Shown here piece after piece: positions 32,064 through 43,259 of a stretch of DNA of 64,000 nucleotides (within the stretch, counting starts at the first letter, position 1; the number at the start of each line of letters is the position of its first letter). The notes beneath the pieces are model-generated. The model was not told the origin of the DNA. It searched no databases and saw only the letters and a program-made list of their open reading frames with translations. Both the position numbers and the translations under genes were made by a program. This stretch comes from Pollenia angustigena (Eukaryota; Arthropoda; Insecta; Diptera; Polleniidae), in the NCBI GenBank assembly GCA_930367215.1, contig OV884059.1, positions 97,700,993 through 97,764,992 of the forward strand, in the 5' to 3' direction.

Positions 32064-33552
32064 GCGTTTTGTTTCAATATGTCCCCATGCCATAAAAGTG
32101 CCGGTGGAAACTGGCTTTAAAAGAATTGATATCAGTTTTTAAAAAATAGATCAAAATTTCAAAGACACAAATTGATCTTAATTATGTTTAATTGTTTTAT
32201 CAGGGTCGTTCCTGTTCTCAAAATTGGGGCCCCATTGTTACCTAAAAGCATCCCTGTGCTCGAAAATTTTATGGTTTTTGGTAACATTTGGATCCCAGTA
32301 GTGAGTACAGGAAGAAACCCGTTATTTTTGCTTTTTTATAACAGTGCCTTATCTTATGATTTTTGTATAAACAAAATATTATTTTAATTAAATATTGTAC
32401 TGCCAATTTTAAAATTACACCATAAAATTTAAGCCATTTGCTTCTTATAGCAGCCAAAGAAACCAATATGTATATACATATAGAAAATTTCATAAATAAT
32501 CTGTCGCAACAAGGCCTGATTTGTGACACACCAATTAGATATTCAATTAAGAGTAAAGCCACATATGGATGTGAATAATTTTGTTTTAATCATAGTTAAA
32601 TGTATAACTTTCTTTAATCTTTTATTTTAAAATTTAATTAATACATTTTTTTCATATTTTTACTTACAGGTATGTTAAATTCTTTATTGAGTCATAAAAA
32701 TAGTAAGTAACATTTTTCATTTAAAATATAAGCTTTATTTAAAATGAAAGCTTAACCCTGGAACGCACAACCAGGTCCTCGTTTGCTTACTAGATACTTT
32801 AAACGTTCGCAGCTTTAAACCCAATGCAAATGAAGTGTTTAAACTTCAAATCTAGAAAACTACTATATTTAGTGGTTCTATAGCTATAAGCTGCCAAAGA
32901 TGATACCTATGCAAATACCGTGGTATCCAATTGCCCAATAATTTATATGAAAAAAAAGCGAATAAGCAGCTGATCAAAGATTTTTTTATTTTAAATATGA
33001 ATATTTGTTTAATTTAATTACTTAAATAGAATGAATAACATTTTTTTATTTTATCTGGGAAGCTGAAAATGTTTCAAAATTATCTCTAATGAGGTTAACG
33101 GATGTTATCATGATATTGTTTGGTATTAGATACTACTTTTATCTTTCCAAAGACTATAAAATTAAAGTAAAACTGCTTTATTTGGCTTGGCCGAATCATT
33201 TATACATTGCTATTGCTGCTCTTCTTAAATCGAATTTTATAATTTGTTTGCAAAACTTTTCTGTCATAATTAAAAATCAAAATTAAGAATATGAAAACAA
33301 CTTTTTGTATTCTTTTTGCAGTAATTTTTTAAAGGGAATTTTAACTTTCCAAAGGAGAGAATACAATCAATACATAAAAATTTATTTTAATCACAAAATT
33401 CGTAGAATCAACCAAACAATTTATTGATTTTGCACCTATTATATAAATATTTGAATCACTAAAGGTTGAAAACGTTTAAATTTTTCAATTTTTTATGCAG
33501 TATATAATATTTTAAATGTTTATTTAAAAATTATCAAAAAACTGACCTGTTA
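32064..33552. other. Intergenic, no gene seen
   Basis: AT-rich; nothing supported beyond chance frames. Confidence 0.35.
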
Positions 33553-33823
33553 CCCAGTAAAAACTTCGCCTACTTTTTCAAAATGAATATCTTCTTTAAC
33601 TCATTATTTTGTAGCTTTCTGCTATAACTACATCTATAACAACTTCTATAACTACTTTTTTCTGGATGTATAAAGGTAAAAAAATAATGACTTACTTTTT
33701 AATGCGTTCATTTTGGGACATCCCTTGTAAAATTCATTGCTTCTTTCAGTAGAATTGTAAGTAGTGCTCTTATGTTTTTCTGATTACTCAACACATTATT
33801 TTGTAGACGAAGTTTTCACTGGG
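33553..33823 (+). mobile_element. MITE, CCCAGTAAAAACTTCGCC type, copy 1
   Basis: Left CCCAGTAAAAACTTCGCCTA; right, reversed, CCCAGTGAAAACTTCGTCTA; flanked by TA on both sides. The interior contains CTATAACTAC repeats. It has the same terminal word as 5379-5824 and 46808-47230. Confidence 0.75.
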
Positions 33824-33892
33824 TAATTGATTCCATAAAAAAAAAATTTGAAACAAAAAATCTATATTGTATTCAAAATCCTCGGGTTATTA

Positions 33893-34154
33893 CCCAGTAA
33901 ATACTTCGCCTACAAAATAATGGGTCAAGTAATCAAAAAAACATGAAGGCACTACTTACAATTCTACTGAAAGAACCAATGAATTAAACAAGGCATGTCC
34001 CAAAATGAACGCATTTTAAAGTAAGTCATTATTTTTTTACTTTAATACATCCAGAAAAAGTAGTTATAGAAGTTGTTATAAATGTAGTTATAGAAGAAAG
34101 CTACTAAATAATGAGTTAAAGAAGCTGTTCGTTTTGAAAAAGTAAGCGAAGTTT
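33893..34154 (-). mobile_element. MITE, CCCAGTAAAAACTTCGCC type, copy 2 (inverted)
   Basis: Reverse orientation of copy 1. Its terminal ACTGGG is missing because it abuts copy 3 directly at 34155, so the two share or overlap a terminus. Confidence 0.7.
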
Positions 34155-34426
34155 CCCAGTAAAAACTTCACCTACTTTTTCAAAATGAATAGCTTCCTTA
34201 ACTCATTATTTTGTAGCTTTCTTCTATAACTATGTCTATAACAACTGCTATAACTACTTTTTTCTGGATGTATGCAGGTAAAAAAAATAATTACTTACTT
34301 TTTAATGCGTTCATTTTGGGACATCCCTTGTAAAATTCATTGGTTCTTTCAGTAAAATTGTAAGTAGTGCTCTTATGTTTTTCTGATTACTCAACACATT
34401 ATGTTGTAGGCGAAGTTTTCACTGGG
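34155..34426 (+). mobile_element. MITE, CCCAGTAAAAACTTCGCC type, copy 3
   Basis: Same orientation as copy 1. The right flank (TAATTGATTCCATAAAAAAA, then AAACAAAAAATCTATATT) also matches the right flank of copy 1, so copy plus flank was duplicated as a segment and was not re-inserted. Confidence 0.75.
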
Positions 34427-36837
34427 TAATTGATTCCATAAAAAAATTTAAAACAAAAAATCTATATTTTAATCAGATTATTTGTCCGATTCGATTAAGA
34501 TGTTTATTGAATGAATTGATATGTGTAATTGAAATTTGAATTAAAAATTAATTTATTTGGTTTATATATCTAGAAAAAATACCATGTACTTCTGTGATGA
34601 TCGGTGCATATTTTAACAAAAATCCCATATAAAGCACACTCATGAAAAACACTTAAATACGTCTAAATGATGTTGTGAAAAAATTTTGTCCAATTTAGTT
34701 TCCTGAGACTAGGAATCATACTTGTCATAGCTCCCACATAAAACCGCATTCCGAAAAGCACTTTAGTATACTTAAAACAGAATTAAATTATGATATTTTA
34801 TTAAAGAAATTTTTCTAAAGTATTGTATGTATAATATAGTTCAATATTATAAATGTTCTAGTTATAGACTGAAAAGAAAAATCAATCCAAACGTACTTAA
34901 ATCAATCCGAACCGGTATCAAAAGTAAGGTAAATACTGATTTTCTTGAATCCAGTACAGATAGATTGATTTAAGTTTGAATTATCAGGGAACGAAATACT
35001 TAACTATTCCATATTGATTCAAAAATTCGTAATTGAATGAGTCCGAAAGTAAAATTAGATTGATTTTAACTTAAAACACTTACCCCAGAGAAAGAAAGTG
35101 AAAATTATTTAGATTAATTTACTTACCCGTTCTACACCTTACGTCACCACAGAAGAACTCTCAAATATAAAACACTAGCGACATGCCAGTCAGTTATTTA
35201 TTTTAGAATGGGAATATTTGCTTTTCATTTTTTTTTTTTAACAGAAAATAATGTATGTTTTTATTCCCGTTCTATTGTTCTGTTGTTTCTACACAAAACA
35301 AGCAAATCGTTTTTTTCCTACTTGTGTAAAGTTATGGTTTTTTTACAACAAACTTTGACAAACACAAACGTGTTCACGCTTACAAAATACGTTGCTGAAA
35401 GATGACTTTAATAAATTATATTAAAATACTCACTTTAAGTACGACTCGTACTTAAAAGAATTATAAACAACTTAATTTATCCCAAGTGTTTTTCATTCTG
35501 TGTACCTTTATTAATCTGGAAACTTTTAATTTTCACAATTTCTAAGATTTAAAAACCTCAAGTGCATATTTTTACGAGTATGTATTACCAAAATTAACAG
35601 TTATTGTATGAAAAATTATTTTTGATAAATAAAGCTCCTGTTTTGACAGTAACCAATATAAATAATGTTCAATTTAAAAAGATCAATTTATTTTATTATA
35701 ATAAAAAAAAAAAAATCAATAACATATTTATATTAACTTATCAAAATGCATTTTAAACAACAAATATTTTTACGTTGTTTTAACCCTTATTATACCACTT
35801 AGAAAGCACTGTTATCTATGTTAAAGTTGATGGAGGGCGTGATTCTATGCTAAAGATAATGAAAAAATAGAAGTAGTTGTTGTGGCCATGTAAAAAAGGC
35901 GCAATTCAGCGAAACCTGGCACAATTGTTTAGTCCAACTACTTTCAGAATTTTACGTACATAACAATGTAACATAAAAATGTCTTTGGTTTGATTCCAAA
36001 ATCTTCTGTATTTTTTTTTAAGCCAAAATCTGTGTCGGGACGTGACATTTCGAATGTGAAATTCTTTCCATAATAATTTAACAGAATAAGGATTAAAACA
36101 AAATAAAACTTTACCGTTAATCCGAACAACATATTTCTCTGCAAACTCTTCCTTAGGTTACAAACCATGGGGGGTGTGCTGGAAATCGCAAACGCACTTT
36201 TTATCAAATTTTTATAATTTTTGTTATGAAATTCAGTTTTATAGAGAAATGTTTGTATAATAATTGTCATAATTGTTACAAACCATGTAAGGAACTTTTT
36301 TTTTGGAATAATTGTTATCATATATCACCTCTTTTAAAGATGATAATATTAAAGAAAACATGCAATAAAACTTTCTCACAAATAATATATTACGTTTGTG
36401 TAACTTTGAAGTCTGCTTGTTCGTCTAAAAAAATACATTTTTGGGAGAATTTTTTAAATTTGTAAAACCTAAATATTTGTCTATAACAAAATCATAAAAA
36501 ATATGCTTTTAATAACTATTAGATTTTCGGTCACGGATATACAAAAATTTAGCTTTGTGTGTAAAAAGTTTATGTAGTAGCGGTTTGGAACACATTTTAA
36601 CGATTTATGGACTGATGTGTCTGAATTTGAATAGCAATCTATTCTAGACTACATATTTTATAAAGGTATCATATTTAAGATCTCATCATCTCTGAGGTCC
36701 TCCGAAAGTTGATTTCAACATACACAAAGTTAAATTCACTCCGCTACATAAGGTTCCGAAATATATATGTGACGCGAAAAATAGAAAGGGACCTAAGATT
36801 TTTGCAATTTTAAAGATTTAAATACGCGTATCTTTGG
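34427..36837. other. Intergenic, no gene seen
   Basis: AT-rich. Frames of up to 125 codons on the minus strand (35944-36321) show only AT-driven composition. No repeat ends found. Confidence 0.35.
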
Positions 36838-37350
36838 TGTACCATCACTGAGCGTGTTGGTATTGGTCTCATTGGAAAGCGACACATCTCAACCTTGTTG
36901 GGCAACCTTGAAAACGCGCGTAGGTGGTTTTTACTGTTCCCTTTCTCTATGCGCTGTCACATATACTTTGTATCTAAGATATTTTTCTCCACAAGCCATA
37001 TCCTTCTTACACGATTTGTTGCATTTGTTTTCACGTCTTCCCATGTAAGATTTCAGTATGTCCTTGTTCTAGGAATATTGACCCATTCAGTATTGCTATT
37101 TTGCATTATAACAGTTTTGTTAATTGGTTGTTGGTCTGCTGTAGCAGGTCCCAGCATAATGGAGCTACCATCTATCGTTGCCTAGAAACAAAGCCTTCTG
37201 TATTTTTCGGTGTAGTGTTGGGAACCTTGTTAATCTTTGAAGCCACTTATTTTTTTAAATTCGAGAGCCAAGATGAAAATTTTTCATCCTCTGCTGGGAT
37301 CTACCATGAGGTGCTTGGTATTTAAGGCAAACGCTTTAACCACGTCCCTA
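36838..37350 (-). repeat. Possible tRNA-derived SINE, minus, unknown body
   Basis: At 37290-37350 the minus strand reads GTGGTTAAAGCGTTTGCC, an A-box-like D arm, and about 35 bases later GGTAGATCCCAGC, one or two changes from a B box (GGTTCGATCCC). The 36838-37290 body is less AT-rich than its surroundings and open in one plus-strand frame for about 115 codons with hydrophobic composition. I regard the frame as incidental. Confidence 0.35.
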
Positions 37351-39267
37351 ATATCTTAGATTTATATCGTAGATATTACCAACGTAATGACGAACTTACG
37401 ATTTGAGAAGTTTTACTTTGTAAATATCTGTTTTTGCAAAAAACACAGATATTTTGGAATTAAAAACTAAGTTTAAAAGTCTAAAAATTTTACATTTCTA
37501 ATGTTATGATAGAGGGTATATTAGATTTCGCAAAACCGTTATATATACATTCGTATATAAAAAACAACTTGAGTAGCCTTATGAAATTTCTTTTCTTTTT
37601 TTTATACATTTTTTCACTATAAAATAACAGCAGATAAAATCATCAGCTTCTTTTACTTAAATAAGTCAGCCACAGCTAAAAAATACCAGTTTAATTCAAC
37701 AGATTGCATAATACTTACATAAAATTGATTTTTTTCATAACTTGTGTTAAAGAAAACAAACTTTTAGATAACCAAAAATAAAAAAACAACAATATAAACA
37801 AAATCTCCATTGGAAAAAAATCGTAAACCCAACTCAAAAATCTTCATAACAAGACAAAGAAATCAATGTTTAAAGAAGAAAAAAATATCGAAAAAATAAA
37901 AGATGATACATAAACCATTGAAAACACCTTTAACCACAATTGTTGTTTGTAATACAGACCCGAAGTCGCCTAAAGCAATTTATGGCTTTGGACATTTTTT
38001 TTTATCATTATTATTTCATACAAAACGTTAAAAAAAAGAATGCGGTAATAAACTGCTGAAGATGTGGCTAAAAACACACAAATATACAAGATACTGAAGA
38101 AGAGTAGAAGTATAAGGAAAAAAAGCATTCGGTGGTATAATAAATTTTATACTCTTTCACCCAAACACATTTGACTTCATCGAACGCACTTCTTCTCCAC
38201 TTGCTTAAAGTGTTGTTTAAAAACTCACTCCACTTGGCTACTGTAAGTGGCAAGTATGTATTGTAGATGCCATCTTTAGTTGCTGGCTGGCAGTCTGTCA
38301 TTGCAACTTGTGTGTACAGAGAGTATGTCTCGGCGACTTTTTTTTATTACTTATGAATTCGTTAAGCTATATTCACATTGCAGGAACAGCCAACCAAACA
38401 GCCAGCATCAGTCGGCAACATTACAAGTCCCTACCGCAGCAACATCACAGCCAGACAGCAAAACTTTTACTTTCAATATTAGTTAGTAGTATTTTTAGTG
38501 TTTTTTTTTTTTTCTTTTTGCTTAAGATGAGTTTGTGTCTTTAAAAATTCATTTTTTCAACTGCTGCTATTTTTGTCATTGTGGAGTTCACAAATAAAAA
38601 AAAAAAAAAACTTTTTTCAGTTTTATTATTTTTCACTTACTTTTATGTATGTAGGTTAAAAGTAATTTAATATAATATATATTTTTATCACCTTTTTTCA
38701 GTTTTTTTTTTCATTTCACTTTCTTCTTGCAAAGACAAATTAGGAAAAGGAAAACTTAAAAAATACCTTTGATATTTCACACAGTTGGAATTAACTTAAA
38801 TTGAGTTTTTGATTACTTTTATGGACTGAGGGACGAATAAAAAATTCTGGTATTCAATTATTTGAAAGGTCTTTTGGCTCAAAACGTAAATATTTACGGT
38901 TATGAAACCGACAGGTTGCGTAACATTCATCAAACCGACAATCAAACCGACAGGTTGCGTTACATTTATTTTTAAGGACATTTAAGGACAATGTTGCAAA
39001 TATATTGCATATATTACATAAACTTTGTATTTCTATGTTAGAAATTCTAACCACTCAAACGTGGAAGAGAACTGAACTGTTTCTCAAATATTTTTGAGCG
39101 AATAGGCTACTAGATAATTTAACTTGTAAATATATGAACATATGTACGTATAAAAATAAAAACACGAAAAAACAAGCACTGCAGAGACTTTATATGTAGA
39201 ATGAGTATTTGCAAATCATGTAGAACCATGTCGATTGTGGTCGTCAAAGACAAAAGAACATTGTTTT
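37351..39267. other. Intergenic; possible host leader near 38.3-38.5 kb
   Basis: Mostly AT-rich. Around 38370-38480 a block after TTCACATTGCAG is CA-rich (CAACCAAACAGCCAGCATCA) and open in two frames. On the opposite strand an ATG at 38301 in a good context opens 77 codons (MTDCQPATKDGIYNTYLPLT). Both could belong to a host promoter or first-exon region; neither is recognisable. A 44-bp near-tandem duplication around ACCGACAGGTTGCGT lies at 38908-38965. Confidence 0.3.
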
Positions 39268-39303
39268 TAACAAGCTTTCGTTTAAATGTACTAAATTCCC
39301 ATT
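39268..39303 (+). repeat. Left member of a 36-bp inverted pair
   Basis: Matches the reverse complement of about 46299-46334 at roughly 33 of 36 positions (core TTTAAATGTGCTAAATTCCC, one mismatch here). Both sides also contain ACTGGACAAT words further in. It may mark the ends of a 7-kb element that surrounds the transposon at 39479-42219. Confidence 0.45.
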
Positions 39304-39847
39304 TCCTATTATGGTTGCGAGACACCAAAATTCAAATAACTGGACACTATACAAAATTCACCTGGATTTTGTAAACTAACTGGACAATTAAAAAAGTTTA
39401 AAAAAGTAAAATTTAATATAATTAAAAAAAAAAAAAACAAGGAAACGTGACAATTAAAATAAGGTGTTACGCCATATTACATATCGTTAGCTACACATTC
39501 AAATGTGCTAAGTTACAAATATCAGTTTTTACAGGAGAGCTAAATAACTCATAAATTTTTGCAAAAATCATTATTTCATAAAAATTTAAATGCAAGCTTC
39601 TTCTTTGTCTGCCTGTTTGATCAATTAAAATGTAAAACACAAATAAATGCTGCATATTATCTCTCTTTCAGATGTTTTTTGACTTAGCACTTTTTATATT
39701 TTTTTTATTTTTTTGTTTACGTACATAGCACATTTTTTCCTGCTTGATAAAAACCATGATACAAACAAAACAAAATCTTTTTAAATACATATATACATAT
39801 GTACATACATATATATAAAATTTTTTTATTGTTGTATTAATTTGTAT

Positions 39848-40008
39848 CACAAAAAAAAAATTTGCAGACTTACTTCGTTGCTGCTACTTAGTTACATTAG
39901 TTATTTCTATATAAAGTAATTTCATTATTGTAAATATCATTATAAAAATACAGACTAAACATTTATCACAAAACAAAATTTGCAGACTTACTTCGTTGCT
40001 GCTAGTCA
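39848..40008. repeat. 47-bp direct repeat, about 113 bp apart, inside the transposon
   Basis: AATTTGCAGACTTACTTCGT followed by TGCTGCTA occurs at about 39860-39888 and 39976-40004, just past the 3' end of the ORF. It contains ACTTAC, which in the sense (minus) direction is GTAAGT, a perfect 5' splice-site word. The duplication may be incidental. Confidence 0.7.
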
Positions 40009-40026
40009 AATTAAAAAAAATTACTA

Positions 40027-41892
40027 TTAATCATGTGGTAAATCATCATAAAACTGATGATGATCTTTGGGCAAAGTCAATTTTAAACATTGTAAGTCCT
40101 CGTATTTCCTGCGAGTTATTGGCTTCCTTTTTTGGTAAAGCTGCTGTAAATCACACCACTGTAAAGGAACTATGTTTCGATCAATTCTTTGGGGTAAAAT
40201 TTTCCATGATTCGCTGAACCTTAATTTGAAAAAAATTTCCCGATCAGGTGTATACCTTATAGCGCGTAGATCTGTCACTTTGGCATCGAATTTTCCACGT
40301 CCTGGCCGAATGCTTTTACAGAACTCAATTTTGCTAAATTGTTTAAAAAAATCATGACTTAAATAAGTTACGTCGTATGGTTCAGGTTTTTTTCTTGCAG
40401 CTTTACATATTTCAATATATTCGGCCGGAACATGGATATTTCTGTTCTTCATAGCTCGCTCTATAGTGGAGTGGACGCTATCGGCCTCCATTTGTGTATG
40501 CCCAGTCTCTAAAATTTTTTGTTCTATAACAATTTTGTGTTTGGTTGCAGCGTTCAAAAGTGCGTTACTCATCACGTAATTACGGTTTTGATACCCACAC
40601 CCATCACTAAAAAATATAAGCTTTACCTCATCATCTCTGTTAGTAATGCTGGGAAGAACTTTATTTTCAATGAAGTAACTCCATATGCTGGAAAATTCTT
40701 CGGCACAAACGCCCCCTTCAACCTCGTTCCATAAAAAACAGTACCCTTTATTGTTAATAAGGTTGTAAAACACCAAGTTATGTACTTGTAATTTAGTTTT
40801 ATAGTACAAGCTACTGACGTTGGACTTTGGAGCCATCAGTACTGCTTGAAGGTCAACTGTGAAGACATGTGACTGTTCAGATTTATCTTTATTTTTCTCA
40901 AGTCTCGCTTCTTCTTTTCTCTCTTGGTGACAATTATATTTCTCATTTGATAGATTTCCGACTGAATAAAGAGCACATTTCTCGCATTGGTCTTTTTTCG
41001 GTGTAAACAAGCTAATATTTCTTTTCTCAAATTCTGAATAAAACAATGATGGCGAAAGCGGTTGAACATTGTTAGTTGAGCACCAATCCGTAGCATACAA
41101 ATCGAAAATCATTTTTTTAGAACGCCATTCTGGCAAAAGATATTTTTTTTTAGTCACAGATCGACAGTAGTGCGATTCCATCAGTGGAAGGCTGTCAAAA
41201 AATATATTTAAATTTTGTTTTCTTGGACAGATTTTTTTAACACTTTCAGTAGCATTCTTATTTGCAACCAAAGGCGTCTTCACCCAAGTAAGCACAGATC
41301 GCCTACCTATATTCAAGGTGTTTATGAAAAATGTTCTACACACCCGTACAGTCTCATTATTTAATTTCAAGTGATATTGCAAAGATCGGGATCTCCTAGA
41401 GACAGTAGGCTTTGTTCGATTGTGGAGTCGATGAGGATGTGTTGTGTTCACTAAGGTGTTTATATAAATTTTTTTTTGGTTCCAATCCATTTTCCAAAAA
41501 TTGGTAAACATTTCTTGTCTTTGAAGATCTGTAATTAATGGGCATTTCATGGCAGCGTTGTTTTTTTTCTGTGCGCACTTACATCTTGGCTTCATAGCCC
41601 GTGCTTCCTTTTTGTTTCTGTAGTTCCACGAACCACTTTCTTTTCGAGTACCCCAATAACTTTTGCCAATTTCCCTTCTTTTTTTATTTTTTGCCTGGAA
41701 CCATGCATCATTTTTCACCTGAATTCTTTTCTTTCGCTTTTTATTTTTTATTGGCATATCACTGGAATTGTCAGAATCACTATGGAATCCATAGGGCACT
41801 AACCCAAAAACATAATCGTCTGGTTCTATCCCAAAATAATCATCGGATGGCTGAAGCAACTGGGCTGCATTGTTATTTATGTTCAAATTCAT
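40027..41892 (-). CDS. Transposase-like protein of a poorly described family, intact, 621 aa
   Basis: The ATG at 41892 lies just inside the right TIR region; there are no stops or frameshifts. The N-terminus is acidic (residues 16-46), then a Lys/Arg-rich nuclear-signal-like stretch (48-74) and a Cys cluster RCKCAQKK..MKC (103-117). C303 and C306 form a CX2C. The C-terminal half has a DDE-like layout: FTVDLQAVL (D347), IFFSDGCGYQNRN (D430) and LETGHTQMEADSVHSTIE (E470/D471, E478). This pattern recurs in many insect 'uncharacterized' proteins that I believe fall in a DUF7869-type group, from memory. Perfect flanking TIRs support the transposase call. Which acidic residue is the third catalytic one is unresolved. 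It is not hAT, mariner, piggyBac or Transib by motif. Confidence 0.8.
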   Translation of the reverse strand: MNLNINNNAAQLLQPSDDYFGIEPDDYVFGLVPYGFHSDSDNSSDMPIKNKKRKKRIQVKNDAWFQAKNKKRREIGKSYWGTRKESGSWNYRNKKEARAMKPRCKCAQKKNNAAMKCPLITDLQRQEMFTNFWKMDWNQKKIYINTLVNTTHPHRLHNRTKPTVSRRSRSLQYHLKLNNETVRVCRTFFINTLNIGRRSVLTWVKTPLVANKNATESVKKICPRKQNLNIFFDSLPLMESHYCRSVTKKKYLLPEWRSKKMIFDLYATDWCSTNNVQPLSPSLFYSEFEKRNISLFTPKKDQCEKCALYSVGNLSNEKYNCHQERKEEARLEKNKDKSEQSHVFTVDLQAVLMAPKSNVSSLYYKTKLQVHNLVFYNLINNKGYCFLWNEVEGGVCAEEFSSIWSYFIENKVLPSITNRDDEVKLIFFSDGCGYQNRNYVMSNALLNAATKHKIVIEQKILETGHTQMEADSVHSTIERAMKNRNIHVPAEYIEICKAARKKPEPYDVTYLSHDFFKQFSKIEFCKSIRPGRGKFDAKVTDLRAIRYTPDREIFFKLRFSESWKILPQRIDRNIVPLQWCDLQQLYQKRKPITRRKYEDLQCLKLTLPKDHHQFYDDLPHD

Positions 41893-42244
41893 TATATTCT
41901 GTAATAATTTACTGTTATAAATCTTGTTTAATTTAATAATAATAACAATTTCTTACCTTTTTGTAAAAATGAAACAAATTAACTTTTTATTTTGTACAAA
42001 CAATAATTAATTTAAAATTTTCTGTCACATAGCACGTGCTTTTTTACAGCTGTGTACTTAGCACATTTATATATCATTGCCAACGTTAAGTAAAAACAAT
42101 AAAAACTTAAATTTTTTTTTTTCCAAAATATTATTTGGTGTTTATCTATCGAACTGCGTCTAAATCTTAGTTTTCAAAAAAATGTACTTAGCACATTTGA
42201 ATGTGTAGCTAACGATATGTTAGCCTAAAATCCAAATGGGCAAA

Positions 42245-43170
42245 AGTACCAAAAAAATTAAAAATCTATTTTTAAAACCTTTTCTTTAGCTTCACTTCGG
42301 AAAATCAAATCTTGTAACGTTAAATTAACCGCCTTATACTCAATGCAAATGGATGAAACTTTGCAGGCATACATATTCCCGATGACAATACAGGAATACA
42401 TGGGCGAAGCCGGGATAAAATCTAGGTGAGGGGGGGCAATCATTTTTTTTTTGGTAAAATGCTTTTTTGACCGCCTTTTACTCAATGCAAATGGATCAAA
42501 CTTTGCAGGCATGCATATTCCCGATGACAATACACGAATACATGGGCGTAGCCAGGATAAAATCTAGGGGTGGAGCAAAATTTTTAAAACTTTTTCTTTA
42601 GCTTCACTTCGGAAAATCAAATCTTTTAACGTTAATTTAACCGCCTTATACTCAATGCAATACATGCGCGTAGCCAGGATAAAATATAGGGTGGAAGGTG
42701 GGGCAAATTTTTTTTTTTTTGTAAAATGCTTTTTTGACCGCTTTTTACTGAATGCAAATGGATGAAACCTTGCAGGCATACATATTCCCGATGCCAGTAC
42801 ACGAATATATGGGCGTAGCCAAGATAAAATCTAGGGGAGGCGGGCAAAATTTTTTAAAACCTTTTCTTTAGCTTCACTTCGGAAAATCAAATCTTAACGT
42901 TAACTTAACCGCCTTGTACTCAATGCAAATGGATGAAACTTTGTAGGCGTACATATTCCCGATGACAATACACGAATACATGGGCGTACCCAGGATAAAA
43001 TCTAGGTGGGGGGGACAACAAAATTTTTTTTTTGGTAAAATGCTTTTTTGACCGCCTTTTGCACAATGCAAATGGATCAAACTTTGCAGGCATACATATT
43101 CCCGATGACAGTACACGAATACATGGGCGTAGCCAGGATAAAATCTAGGAGGGTGGGCAAAAAAAAATTT
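42245..43170. repeat. Composite tandem repeat array
   Basis: Higher-order units start with CTTTTCTTTAGCTTCACTTC at about 42279, 42589 and 42862. Each contains one or two sub-units running from CCGCCTTxTACTCAATGCAA through GCAGGCATACATATTCCCGA and ATGGGCGTAGCCAGGATAAA to a G-rich and T-rich spacer. There are about six sub-units in total, differing mainly in homopolymer length. The TGGGCGTAGCCAGGATAAAAT word looks retrotransposon-derived. Confidence 0.85.
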
Positions 43171-43259
43171 TTTTTTTAATGTTCTTATTTTTTTTTAAAT
43201 TTATATTTGTATATTTGCTTATATATACTTAGCTGGTGAGGCCTTACTCTATTTGTAAA

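Larger units (their letters stand above)
39479..42219 (-). mobile_element. DNA transposon with 34-bp perfect TIRs and intact ORF, 2.74 kb
   Basis: Both ends begin CATATCGTTAGCTACACATT and are identical for 34 bp. Flanks are TTA at 39476-39478 and TTA at 42220-42222, consistent with a 3-bp target duplication. The subterminal word GTACTTAGCACATTT repeats on the right side (about 42053 and 42185), with a GTACATAGCACATTT relative near 39721. A single uninterrupted ORF (40027-41892) fills most of the element. Perfect TIRs plus an open ORF suggest recent activity. Confidence 0.88.

Noticed and set aside
35944..36321. 125-codon minus-strand frame
   Set aside because: Composition (I, K, F, N, T) is that of translated AT-rich DNA, with no motif.
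36838..37185. A 115-codon plus-strand frame rich in hydrophobic residues (…VLVLGILTHSVLLFC…)
   Set aside because: Suggestive of a membrane protein, but no family motif could be named and the region also looks like a SINE body. Frames of this length are expected by chance a few times in 64 kb.
42258..43116. Minus-strand frames (PPHLDF..SCIVIGNMYACK) repeated through the tandem array
   Set aside because: Open frames follow the repeat unit and are broken by homopolymer shifts. There is no known domain, so they are by-products of the repeat.
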